A stretch of 5,364 bases of DNA from Moraxellaceae bacterium (GTDB lineage: Bacteria > Pseudomonadota > Gammaproteobacteria > Pseudomonadales > Ketobacteraceae), in the NCBI GenBank assembly GCA_002402125.1, contig NVVG01000112.1:9167-14530 (forward strand), written 5' to 3'. Positions 1-5,364 of the stretch are shown here, piece after piece. How positions within the stretch are numbered: the first letter of the stretch is position 1; each line of letters begins with the position of its first letter. Position numbers and translations under genes: made by a program. The notes under the pieces are model-generated. The model ran no database searches. It was not told the DNA's origin and worked only from the letters and a program-made list of their open reading frames with translations.

Positions 1-1610
1 CCCCATTTATGTAAAAAGGTATCAATATTAACATCACTGTCATCGGCTGGGTCGTGGGTTATAAATTCCGCTATATCAAAACCAATTCCATTAGCGCCAA
101 TAATAACTACTTGTTTGCCAACAGGTTTGCCAGTTAATACGTCGAGATAACTTAGCACCTTAGGGTGGTTGATGCCTTCCAGCTCCGGAGTGTTGGGCAC
201 TACGCCGGTAGCAACCACTACTTCATCAAAACCATCGGCCATTAACATCTCGGCGGTGGCTTTTTCGTTAAGCTTAAGGGTTACCCCATTGCGCTCTAAT
301 TCATTGCCGAAATAGCGTATGGTTTCTTTGTATTCAATTTTACCGGGGATTTTAATCGCTAGATTAAACTGACCGCCAATGCGGTCTGACGCTTCGAATA
401 ACGTTACCTCGTGACCACGTTCTGCCGCAATGTTGGCGCAGATAAGACCAGAGGGCCCCGCACCAACCACAGCAATCTTTTTCTTTTCTGTCACCGGCAG
501 ATAATTGAGTTCGGTTTCGTAACAGGCGCGAGGGTTAACCATGCAGCTAACAAGGGTTACATTAAAAACATGGTCCATACAGGCCTGATTGCAACCGATA
601 CAGGTATTAATATTTTCACTTCTACCTTCTTTGGCTTTTAGGATGAATTCTGGGTCGGCCAAAAATGGACGTGCAATAGAGACCATGTCAGCCACACCAG
701 AAGCGAGTATATCTTCAGCGACCTCGGGGGTATTGATACGGTTACAAGCAATCAAAGGAAGTTCTATGTGTTCGCGGAATTTTTCCGTTACCCAGGCATA
801 TCCCCCTCTAGGTACCATATGTGCCATAGAAGGTATACGTGATTCATGCCAACCTATGCCAGAGTTAATGACGTCTACCCCGGCTTTTTTTGCCTCTTTT
901 GCTAACAGAATAATCTCTTCGATGGTAGACCCTTCTTTAATGAGATCAATCAGTGATAAGCGAAAGATGATTAGAAAATCAGGGCCGACAGATTTTCTAA
1001 TCATCTTAAGTATGGAGGTGACAAACTTAATGCGTTGTTTATATTCACCACCCCAAGAGTCGGTACGTTTGTTAGTGTGGGCAGAAATAAATTCATTCAG
1101 TAAGTAGCCTTCTGATGCCATTACTTCAACACCATCGTAACCCGCTTCTTTGGCTAATACGGCACAACGAACAAAATCAAAAATTTGTTTTTTGACTTCG
1201 GCACCCGTTAGTTCGTGAGGCTCGAAATTATTGATAGGGGCGGTAATAGCGGAGGGCGCTACTAGATGACCACCAAACCCATAACGTCCAGAATGTAATA
1301 ACTGAAGGCATATACGGCCGCCAGCTTCATGTACCGCGTCAGTGACCGGTTTATGCAGGCGCATGTGTTTCTTGCTGGTGAGTATAGTGCCGCCTTCAAC
1401 ATTGGGCGCAGATATATTAGGGCCAACGCCGCCAGAAATAATGAGTCCAACGCCGCCTTTTACGCGTTCTACATAGTATGCAGCTAAACGCTCCCAGCCA
1501 TTCTCGGTCTCTTCCAAGTGTGTATGCATGGGGCCCATAATGATGCGATTTTCTAGTTCAAGTTGTCCAAGTTTGATGGGTTCAAACAGGTGTGGAAATG
1601 CATTAGCCAT
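1..1610 (-). CDS. fadH: 2,4-dienoyl-CoA reductase (NADPH), FadH type, 3' end outside window
   Basis: This enzyme reduces 2,4-dienoyl-CoA intermediates with NADPH during beta-oxidation of unsaturated fatty acids in the cytoplasm. The frame is open for 536 codons with no stop or frameshift, against about 672 residues in E. coli FadH, so roughly the last 135 are off the left edge. The N-terminal old-yellow-enzyme-type FMN barrel starts MANAFPHLFEPIKLG. It contains Tyr169 (SEGYLLNEF) and His255 (GIGWHESRIP), which correspond to the E. coli catalytic Tyr166 and His252. The 4Fe-4S cysteines are Cys337, 340, 344 and 356 (CIGCNQAC and VSC). A flavin dinucleotide fold follows with GAGPSG at 383-388, then a second nucleotide-binding glycine motif, GANGIG at 505-510. 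A constant +3 offset from E. coli numbering supports an intact gene. The start has a good ribosome binding site. Codons 202-216 lie in a perfect inverted repeat (see that entry). It stands divergent to the next gene. The family call is secure from remembered homologues; in vivo function is inferred. Confidence 0.95.
   Translation of the reverse strand, partial: MANAFPHLFEPIKLGQLELENRIIMGPMHTHLEETENGWERLAAYYVERVKGGVGLIISGGVGPNISAPNVEGGTILTSKKHMRLHKPVTDAVHEAGGRICLQLLHSGRYGFGGHLVAPSAITAPINNFEPHELTGAEVKKQIFDFVRCAVLAKEAGYDGVEVMASEGYLLNEFISAHTNKRTDSWGGEYKQRIKFVTSILKMIRKSVGPDFLIIFRLSLIDLIKEGSTIEEIILLAKEAKKAGVDVINSGIGWHESRIPSMAHMVPRGGYAWVTEKFREHIELPLIACNRINTPEVAEDILASGVADMVSIARPFLADPEFILKAKEGRSENINTCIGCNQACMDHVFNVTLVSCMVNPRACYETELNYLPVTEKKKIAVVGAGPSGLICANIAAERGHEVTLFEASDRIGGQFNLAIKIPGKIEYKETIRYFGNELERNGVTLKLNEKATAEMLMADGFDEVVVATGVVPNTPELEGINHPKVLSYLDVLTGKPVGKQVVIIGANGIGFDIAEFITHDPADDSDVNIDTFLHKW
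964..1007. repeat. Perfect 17-bp inverted repeat inside fadH
   Basis: The left arm AAGATGATTAGAAAATC (964-980) and the right arm GATTTTCTAATCATCTT (991-1007) are exact reverse complements, separated by 10 bases (981-990). The flanking bases do not pair. The repeat encodes FadH residues 202-216 (KMIRKS, VGP, DFLIIF) without disturbing the reading frame or the expected family sequence. Because of its phase, both strands read KMIRKS and DFLII through it. The mRNA could form a 17-bp stem with a 10-base loop. No T-run follows the stem on the fadH transcript, so it does not look like an ordinary intrinsic terminator. Confidence 0.95.
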
Positions 1611-1615
1611 TTAAT

Positions 1616-1621
1616 TCCTCT
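1616..1621 (-). promoter_or_regulatory. Ribosome binding site of fadH
   Basis: On the minus strand AGAGGA lies 5 bases before the ATG at 1610-1608. This good Shine-Dalgarno match fixes the fadH start, which also agrees with the N-terminus expected for the family. Confidence 0.75.
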
Positions 1622-1690
1622 TTTCGAAAACAATGTTGAGCAATTGGCAAGCTCTGTATCTTAGACGGATTAGCCGAGAGACTATAACTC

Positions 1691-1714
1691 TACATAAAAA
1701 ATGCAGCTTATGTA
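1691..1714. repeat. Inverted repeat TACATAA-N10-TTATGTA, possible operator
   Basis: The arms TACATAA (1691-1697) and TTATGTA (1708-1714) are perfectly complementary across a 10-base gap. The repeat lies just upstream, with respect to fadH, of the weak -10 candidate TATAGT (1686-1681). Position and symmetry would suit a dimeric repressor such as a fatty-acid-responsive regulator, but no known consensus was recognised, and a 7-bp repeat can occur by chance in AT-rich DNA. Confidence 0.3.
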
Positions 1715-1822
1715 CACTGTTTCGATGCTGATAGATATTACGAATTGATTGTTATTCTTTTTAAGGAAGACTACCAAGACAGCGATGCCAGTGTCAAATA
1801 ACACAATGTTATGGAAATGGCC

Positions 1823-1828
1823 TATAAT
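1823..1828 (+). promoter_or_regulatory. Candidate -10 element for the small-gene operon
   Basis: A perfect TATAAT lies about 73 bases before the ATG at 1901. No good -35 hexamer sits at the usual 16-18 base distance, so this is a weak or activator-dependent promoter candidate at best. Transcription would start near 1835, giving a leader of about 65 bases. Confidence 0.3.
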
Positions 1829-1900
1829 TTGTCCATTTGCTATAACCCTCCTTAAGGCAAGCCGAATTGGTTAAGGGGATTCAGGAATTGAGGAGTTTGA

Positions 1901-2269
1901 ATGGCCAAATTACATATATTTGTATCGGCAGATAAGTTTCATAGTGCGTTTGCGCTTAATGATTATCTGCAGCCGTCGTACAATGCTGCTGGTGAGGTAG
2001 TTGCGTCCAAGTTTATGAAAGAAATCGGGTTGTTAGGTTTTGAGCCAATGGCGATTGAGGCCAGTTTTAAGGAAAAAGTCGAATCAGTTCGCAAACTTAT
2101 CGCAGGTTTTCCCTTTGAAGAGGCTTGGAGTGGTTTAATTGAGGAGTCTTTAACGGCCAATATTGCCATTGCAGTCTACGAGCCTAATATTGTAAGCTCA
2201 CCGGAAAACGCAGGGATACAATATCTGGGCTGTTACAATTATGACGATAGGGTCAGAGAAAATAGCTAG
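1901..2269 (+). CDS. Imm22/DUF4284-like small protein
   Basis: This is a 122-residue soluble protein with no signal peptide or membrane segment. AGGAG at 1891-1895, five bases before the ATG, supports the start. The sequence opens with a beta-strand-like MAKLHIFVSA, then LNDYLQPSYNAAGEVVASKFMKEIGL, a middle helix with GFPFEEAW near residues 69-76, a strand ANIAIAVYEP near 86-95, and ends with YLGCYNYDD. The order matches my memory of the immunity protein 22 (DUF4284) family: a strand, a 'YL..Y...G...SKF.K..G' block, an 'L..GF.....' block, a hydrophobic 'I.lY' strand and a final 'yiG.Y.Y' strand. Members of that family can protect against polymorphic toxins, but many sit alone, and no toxin gene is seen here, so the role is unknown. 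It is followed after 59 bases by the amphi-Trp gene, probably in one transcript. The gene is likely real; the family is tentative. Confidence 0.75.
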   Translation: MAKLHIFVSADKFHSAFALNDYLQPSYNAAGEVVASKFMKEIGLLGFEPMAIEASFKEKVESVRKLIAGFPFEEAWSGLIEESLTANIAIAVYEPNIVSSPENAGIQYLGCYNYDDRVRENS

Positions 2270-2328
2270 GGTGAATGTCGTTGCAAAAAATGTGGGAGAA
2301 GAATTTAACGGATTAAGGAAATTTAATA

Positions 2329-2553
2329 ATGAGTACAAAAGAAGAAAGAGATATAGAAAAAGAGTATTCCACAGCGGAGTTTGTTGCCAAACTACGGCGT
2401 TTGGCGGATTCATTAGAAAGTGGTGAAAAGTTCGAGATACAGATCGCTGGAGAGCGAGTGTATGTGCCGGTGCGTGCGTCATTTAGTGTTGAGCATGAGC
2501 GCGAAGGATCCGAGGAAGAAATTGAATTCCAAATAAAATGGTCTAACTCCTAG
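2329..2553 (+). CDS. Amphi-Trp domain-containing small protein
   Basis: This is a 74-residue, strongly acidic cytoplasmic protein. The order of elements fits the amphi-Trp domain. A helix, STAEFVAKLRRLADSLESG, occupies about residues 14-32. Strands follow: KFEIQIAGERVYVPV (34-48), then SFSVEHERE, and a closing EIEFQIKW strand whose Trp71 is the conserved terminal tryptophan. The domain covers nearly the whole protein, as is usual. Family members occur in archaea and bacteria and have no established biochemical function. AAGGA about ten bases before the ATG serves as ribosome binding site. The gene follows the Imm22-like gene by 59 bases on the same strand, so co-transcription is likely, and it converges on the AraC gene 50 bases downstream. 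I am confident of the family from pattern memory but cannot state a function. Confidence 0.85.
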   Translation: MSTKEERDIEKEYSTAEFVAKLRRLADSLESGEKFEIQIAGERVYVPVRASFSVEHEREGSEEEIEFQIKWSNS

Positions 2554-2603
2554 TTACTACTTTAAGTTACTATTCTAAATGACTAGATTAAGTTGCAATA
2601 TAA
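2554..2603. other. Convergent intergenic spacer
   Basis: Fifty bases separate the stop codons of the amphi-Trp gene and the AraC gene. The sequence is AT-rich. It has a short direct repeat AGTTACTA (2552-2559 and 2565-2572), and the perfect palindrome TAACTAGTTA (2601-2610) covers the AraC stop codon. No GC-rich hairpin with a T-run is visible, so no convincing intrinsic terminator is present for either gene. Confidence 0.5.
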
Positions 2604-3725
2604 CTAGTTAAATTGGTCGTGCTGCATGATTAGTGAATAGGCGTGCTTAGTGAGATCGGGTTTGTTTTTAAGGTATTGGTCGACTTGAGTGATCTCGATG
2701 CCTTCGGTTTTTCGATTTCTAAAGCTGGTGCGAAACGTGCTGGGGGCCACGCCGGTCCATTTTTTAAATGTTTTACAGAAGGAAGATAGATCGGGAAATT
2801 CTAAGGAATAGGAGATGTCCGTTATTTTTTTATCGGATCGTTTTAACTGTAACATGGCTTGTTCTTTTTTTATTTGCTCGATGATTTCACTGGAACAGGT
2901 GCCAATTTCTGCTAGTCGTCGTCTTAAGGTGCGGCCACTCATGCCTAATTCTTTTCCTATGTGACCAATGTTAATATGGGGGATGCTGGCCATCTTGCTC
3001 TTGACGAGATTCTTTATTCTGCTGAGCAGCAGCGCGCTTGTGATGCTAGGCGTTAAACAATAAAACTGCTTTTCTATTAGTTTAGCGGTGTCGATGTCAG
3101 CCAGATCCAGGGGAAAACTTGCTAGCTCTCGAGGAATTAGGAACTCCGTATGACTGGCATAGAATTCGACGTCACATTTGAAGTACTGGCGGTAGATGCT
3201 GGCGTACTGCGGAGCCTCATAATTGAACTTTAAACTGTGCAAATTGCCCTTTTTGTTAGTGAGGGTGCATAGGTTTTCATAGAAACTGGAAAAGATGACT
3301 TCGGCAACGGTGGCGCTGAAATCATTGAGCGCGAAATTCTCCTCTAGTCTTATGCCGACCATGTCTTCATATTCCACCCAGGTAATAGCGATGGCAGGCA
3401 TCATCATTTCCCCAAAGCGTGCACTGGCTTTTAAACAATCACCTATGGTCTGTTGAGTAATGGCGGCCATGCCTGCCATGCCATAGGTGGCGGCATTGTA
3501 ATTTGACCCTATCACTAGCCCTATAAACGGAATGTCTACCAACTCCTGGCCTTTCTTTAGTGCTCTGAAAAGTTGTTCCAAGGTAATCAGCTCTTGCTGA
3601 ATATGCTGCCCTTCAAAGCCTACGTTGCTTAGGAATGCTTCGATATCGATGCCGTACTGGTCCATTAAGGGCAAGATATGGTTAACCAGCGTGGACGGAA
3701 CAGTTGGCTTTTGATTGCTATTCAT
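2604..3725 (-). CDS. AraC-family transcriptional regulator with arabinose-binding-type N-terminal domain
   Basis: This is a 373-residue DNA-binding regulator. The N-terminal part, about residues 12-205 (LVNHILPLMDQYGIDIEAFL to the region of CDVEFYASHTEFLIPRELAS), resembles the Arabinose_bd (PF12625) domain common in Gammaproteobacteria. The C-terminal AraC domain has two helix-turn-helix motifs: IGKELGMSGRTLRRRL near 256-271, and ITDISYSLEFPDLSSFCKTFKKWTG near 301-325 followed by APSTFR. A tail of about 41 residues follows. The frame stays open to an ATG at 3974 (456 residues). I chose the ATG at 3725 because the family normally begins just before the ILPLMDQYGID segment, the extra 83 residues look like no known domain, and the best promoter candidates would start transcripts at or downstream of 3974. 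Neither start has a clear Shine-Dalgarno sequence. The gene is divergent from the polyketide synthase, so it may regulate it, sensing an unknown ligand. Family certain; target inferred; start uncertain. Confidence 0.92.
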   Translation of the reverse strand: MNSNQKPTVPSTLVNHILPLMDQYGIDIEAFLSNVGFEGQHIQQELITLEQLFRALKKGQELVDIPFIGLVIGSNYNAATYGMAGMAAITQQTIGDCLKASARFGEMMMPAIAITWVEYEDMVGIRLEENFALNDFSATVAEVIFSSFYENLCTLTNKKGNLHSLKFNYEAPQYASIYRQYFKCDVEFYASHTEFLIPRELASFPLDLADIDTAKLIEKQFYCLTPSITSALLLSRIKNLVKSKMASIPHINIGHIGKELGMSGRTLRRRLAEIGTCSSEIIEQIKKEQAMLQLKRSDKKITDISYSLEFPDLSSFCKTFKKWTGVAPSTFRTSFRNRKTEGIEITQVDQYLKNKPDLTKHAYSLIMQHDQFN

Positions 3726-3810
3726 AGAGGCGTCTGGGCTATTTATCGGATTGTTTGGATGTTCTTGGTGGCTAGTTAACCTGTTGATATATGGTGTGTA
3801 TACGGCGTGT

Positions 3811-3827
3811 TCGGGGCAAGTCCCCGA
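3811..3827. repeat. GC-rich hairpin in the AraC leader
   Basis: TCGGGG (3811-3816) and CCCCGA (3822-3827) pair perfectly around a five-base loop. No T-run follows on either strand, so it is not a standard terminator. If AraC starts at 3725 the hairpin lies in its untranslated leader, about 86-102 bases before the start codon; if it starts at 3974 the hairpin is coding. Confidence 0.5.
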
Positions 3828-3959
3828 GTTTATTGGGGTCGAAGGCAAATATAAGGGCGGTTTTGCTCCTGTTCTGTTGGCCGTATCACAGACCAATAGG
3901 AGGATACCAGGTACGATATAGCTCGATTTATAGTAGGCCCTGGGTTTTTGGTATGGATT

Positions 3960-3971
3960 ATATGGCCATAT
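3960..3971. repeat. 12-bp palindrome ATATGGCCATAT, possible operator
   Basis: ATATGGCCATAT is a perfect palindrome overlapping the minus-strand TATAAT candidate at 3962-3957. A related half, GGCCATCATATA, begins at 3987, about 20 bases away. The position between divergent promoters suits a regulator site, possibly autoregulation by the AraC protein. That assignment is inference, because no known consensus was recognised. Confidence 0.35.
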
Positions 3972-3979
3972 CATTATTG

Positions 3980-4009
3980 AATTTAGGCCATCATATACAG
4001 ATTTGTCAA
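3980..4009 (-). promoter_or_regulatory. Candidate sigma-70-type promoter of the AraC gene
   Basis: On the minus strand a perfect -35 TTGACA (4009-4004) is followed after 18 bases by TAAATT (3985-3980), which matches four of six -10 positions. The predicted start, near 3973, would fall on the upstream ATG at 3974, which argues that translation begins farther in, at 3725. A second candidate is the perfect -10 TATAAT at 3962-3957, without a good -35. Confidence 0.45.
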
Positions 4010-4030
4010 CTTGAATCTATGCTATATTAA
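4003..4030 (+). promoter_or_regulatory. Candidate rightward promoter toward the PKS
   Basis: TTGTCA (4003-4008) is followed after 16 bases by TATTAA (4025-4030). Overlapping this is an extended -10 form, TGcTATATT, at 4020-4028. The -35 region overlaps the leftward TTGACA, so the two promoters would compete for RNA polymerase. The PKS leader from here would be about 270 bases and would include the 4129-4183 hairpin. Confidence 0.35.
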
Positions 4031-4115
4031 ATTCTGAGCAATAATTTGTTGTGTGTTTAGTAAGCATTGGTAATAAGAATAGGCAGCACATAGATAGTGA
4101 CTGCTAACTAATAAT

Positions 4116-4121
4116 TATAAT
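4116..4121 (+). promoter_or_regulatory. Candidate -10 element upstream of the PKS
   Basis: A perfect TATAAT lies in an AT-rich stretch with no recognisable -35 at 15-18 bases. It could suit an activator-dependent promoter of the kind AraC-family proteins serve. The predicted start, near 4128, would coincide with the first base of the 4129-4183 hairpin. Confidence 0.3.
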
Positions 4122-4128
4122 AAATAGT

Positions 4129-4183
4129 AAAGATGTCTTCATCGGCAGGTTCAATCTGCCGGAGATCTGCTGACGTCTTTTTT
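4129..4183 (+). terminator. Intrinsic terminator-like or attenuator hairpin in the PKS leader
   Basis: The outer stem pairs AAAGATGTC (4129-4137) with GACGTCTTT (4172-4180), nine pairs including one G-U. Inside it an inner hairpin pairs CGGCAG (4143-4148) with CTGCCG (4156-4161) around the loop GTTCAAT. A run of six T (4178-4183) follows directly on the plus strand. No plus-strand gene lies upstream, since the next gene to the left is the leftward AraC gene. The structure would therefore end a short leader transcript or small RNA, or attenuate PKS transcription. Structure is seen; function is inferred. Confidence 0.55.
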
Positions 4184-4288
4184 CAGACTCTCATTTTATG
4201 GTTACTCTTTGAGTGAATCATTGTATTTGAAATCTAGGGCGCGCCGAGGGCGGGGCTATCTAGCTTTCGAATGAAACGTCTGAATTTT

Positions 4289-4293
4289 GGAGG
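4289..4293 (+). promoter_or_regulatory. Ribosome binding site of the PKS
   Basis: GGAGG is a strong Shine-Dalgarno match but sits 14 bases before the ATG at 4308, longer than the usual 5-9. No in-frame ATG, GTG or TTG lies between them, and an in-frame TGA at 4281-4283 excludes longer forms. The long spacing may reduce translation. Confidence 0.55.
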
Positions 4294-4307
4294 GTTTTGA
4301 AATAACA

Positions 4308-5364
4308 ATGTCTAACCAGTTAGAAAGTAGCAAAGAAGATCAATATAAAAAGGCGATTCAAAAATCGCTCATAGAAATAAGGAATCTTCGAGAGAAGCTC
4401 AAAGGCTTTGAAGAGCCTATTGCTATTGTTGGTATGGCCTGCCGTTTTCCTGGCGGGATTCGTAACACCAAAGATTACTGGAAGTTTTTGAGTGAAGGCA
4501 AAAATGCCATCTCCGACTTAACCGACACCGATCGGTGGGATTTTGCTTCTTTATACAGTGAAGATAGAGAATTGCCCGGTAAGATTTGTAGCAAGTCCAT
4601 GGGGCTTGTTTATGACATTGATCAGTTCGATGCCAACTTTTTTGGATTATCCGCCGAAGAAGTTATTCCCATGGATCCTCAGCACCGGCTGTTACTGACG
4701 GTTACTCAAGAATGTATTGAAGATGCAGGTTACACAACAAAGGCATTGGCTGGTCGAGATGTCGGCGTTTATGTTGGTATCTGTACCCAAGACTATTCCC
4801 ATAGCAAACAAGCTAATGCCAAGCAACCGGCAACATCCCCCTATGACGGTGTTGGCAATGCGTTTAGCGCCGCCGCTGGCCGAATTTCTTATATTTTTGA
4901 TTTTAATGGGCCCTGTGCAGCCATTGAAACGGCTTGTTCATCATCATTGGTTGCGTTACATCAGGCGATTAGCAGTCTTCGACTGAAAGAATCTGAAATG
5001 GCCGTAGTGGGTGGTGTTAATGCACTGTTAGAGCCGGAGTTATCGTCCATTTTTTCCATTGCGGGCATGTTGTCCCCCGATGGTCGTTGCAAGACCTTTG
5101 ATGAGTCGGCTAATGGGTATGTGCGGGCGGAAGGTTGTGGCATGGTCATGCTGAAACGCCTTTCTGACGCTGAAAAAGATAAAGATCAGGTATACGCGGT
5201 GATTAAAGGCAGTGCCACCAATCAAGATGGTCGATCCCTCGCGTTAACTTCTCCTAGTGAGCAACAACAAATTAATGTGATTGAGAAGGCGCTGCGTGAT
5301 GCCAATGCCACGGCGGATCAAATTAGTTATATCGAAGCCCATGGTACAGGTACTTGGTTGGGTG
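4308..5364 (+). CDS. Type I polyketide synthase, N-terminal docking segment and ketosynthase, 3' end outside window
   Basis: This is the start of a large multidomain polyketide synthase; 352 codons are visible. Residues 1-34 are charged and helical (YKKAIQKSLIEIRNLREKLKGFEE), resembling the coiled-coil docking segments by which modular PKS subunits join to a preceding subunit. The ketosynthase domain begins at about residue 36 with EPIAIVGMACRFPGG. It has MDPQHRLLL, the active-site Cys210 in ETACSSSL, SPDGRCKTFDESANGY, and the first catalytic His345 in EAHGTGT. The second His and all later domains lie beyond the window. The TACSSSL and CRFPGG signatures separate it from PfaA-type polyunsaturated fatty acid synthases, whose ketosynthase reads DAACAGSL. 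The domain should catalyse decarboxylative Claisen condensation. A docking segment before the first ketosynthase, with no loading domain, suggests it is not the first module of an assembly line; the product cannot be predicted. The divergent AraC gene is the likely regulator. Confidence 0.95.
   Translation, partial: MSNQLESSKEDQYKKAIQKSLIEIRNLREKLKGFEEPIAIVGMACRFPGGIRNTKDYWKFLSEGKNAISDLTDTDRWDFASLYSEDRELPGKICSKSMGLVYDIDQFDANFFGLSAEEVIPMDPQHRLLLTVTQECIEDAGYTTKALAGRDVGVYVGICTQDYSHSKQANAKQPATSPYDGVGNAFSAAAGRISYIFDFNGPCAAIETACSSSLVALHQAISSLRLKESEMAVVGGVNALLEPELSSIFSIAGMLSPDGRCKTFDESANGYVRAEGCGMVMLKRLSDAEKDKDQVYAVIKGSATNQDGRSLALTSPSEQQQINVIEKALRDANATADQISYIEAHGTGTWLG

Larger units (their letters stand above)
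1611..1900. other. Divergent intergenic region between fadH and the Imm22-like gene
   Basis: This 290-bp stretch has no credible gene. It must hold the promoters for fadH (leftward) and the small-gene operon (rightward). Visible elements are the fadH ribosome binding site, a 7-bp inverted repeat at 1691-1714, TATAGT on the minus strand at 1686-1681 as a weak fadH -10 candidate without a good -35, TATAAT on the plus strand at 1823-1828, and AGGAG at 1891-1895 before the rightward gene. Confidence 0.6.
3726..4307. other. Divergent intergenic region between the AraC regulator and the PKS
   Basis: This 582-bp stretch has no supported gene, apart from the possible 83-codon N-terminal extension of the AraC protein up to 3974. 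From left to right it holds a small GC hairpin (3811-3827), a minus-strand TATAAT (3962-3957), a 12-bp palindrome (3960-3971), a minus-strand TTGACA/TAAATT promoter candidate (4009-3980), plus-strand promoter candidates (4003-4030 and 4116-4121), a branched hairpin with a T-run (4129-4183), and the PKS ribosome binding site (4289-4293). From 4184 to 4288 nothing else convincing is seen except TTCAGAC (4182-4188) and its distant complement GTCTGAA (4278-4284). Confidence 0.6.

Noticed and set aside
589..1107. Plus-strand open frame of 172 codons opposite fadH
   Set aside because: It lies antisense to a gene with clear family motifs, has no recognisable domain, and its only family-like segment (KMIRKS...DFLII) comes from the inverted repeat being read on both strands.
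2198..2482. Minus-strand frame of 94 codons across the two small plus-strand genes
   Set aside because: It lies opposite two better-supported genes with ribosome binding sites and family-like sequence. Its hydrophobic stretch is the complement of AT-rich coding and intergenic DNA.
3726..3974. N-terminal extension giving a 456-residue AraC protein
   Set aside because: The 83 extra residues resemble no domain, there is no ribosome binding site at 3974, and the best promoter candidates place the transcript start at or inside this stretch. It is kept only as an alternative.
3791..4030. Short plus-strand open frames between the AraC gene and the PKS
   Set aside because: They have no usable ribosome binding site (AGGAGG at 3897-3902 is not followed by a start codon at a suitable distance), no recognisable domain, and they overlap the AraC leader.
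4143..4161. T-arm-like sequence (GGTTCAATC within a short stem), suggesting a tRNA gene or tRNA remnant
   Set aside because: The loop register is off: taking the usual TTCAATC loop leaves a G-T closing pair. No acceptor, D or anticodon arm can be found around it, and a terminator-like stem with a T-run explains the region better.
4961..5225. Minus-strand frames opposite the ketosynthase
   Set aside because: They lie antisense to a conserved catalytic domain and carry no recognisable motifs.

Overview
The window looks like a chromosomal segment of a moderately AT-rich Gammaproteobacterium, possibly a marine member of the Cellvibrionales/Spongiibacteraceae type. That placement is inferred from the E. 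coli-like FadH, an AraC regulator with an arabinose-binding-type N-terminal domain, and an amphi-Trp protein beside a type I polyketide synthase. It was not tested by any search.

Layout. Bases 1-1610 (minus strand) hold the first 536 codons of a 2,4-dienoyl-CoA reductase (fadH); the gene runs off the left edge. It has all the expected active-site and iron-sulphur residues, and it carries a perfect 17-bp inverted repeat inside the coding sequence. A 290-bp divergent intergenic region follows, then two small plus-strand genes: an Imm22/DUF4284-like protein (1901-2269) and an amphi-Trp domain protein (2329-2553), probably one operon. They converge on an AraC-family regulator on the minus strand (2604-3725, with an open frame reaching back to 3974).

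A 582-bp intergenic region (3726-4307) separates the regulator from a divergently transcribed type I polyketide synthase (4308 to the right edge). It contains candidate promoters facing both ways, a 12-bp palindrome, and a branched hairpin followed by a T-run that looks like an intrinsic terminator or attenuator in the PKS leader. The PKS is cut after 352 codons: an N-terminal coiled-coil docking segment and most of the first ketosynthase domain are visible, including the active-site Cys and the first catalytic His.

How they fit together. The divergent AraC regulator and PKS make a plausible regulator/target pair at the left end of a polyketide cluster that continues to the right. FadH is a housekeeping fatty-acid beta-oxidation enzyme and probably lies outside the cluster. 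The two small genes have no clear link to either side. No mobile element, CRISPR array, rRNA or tRNA gene is seen.
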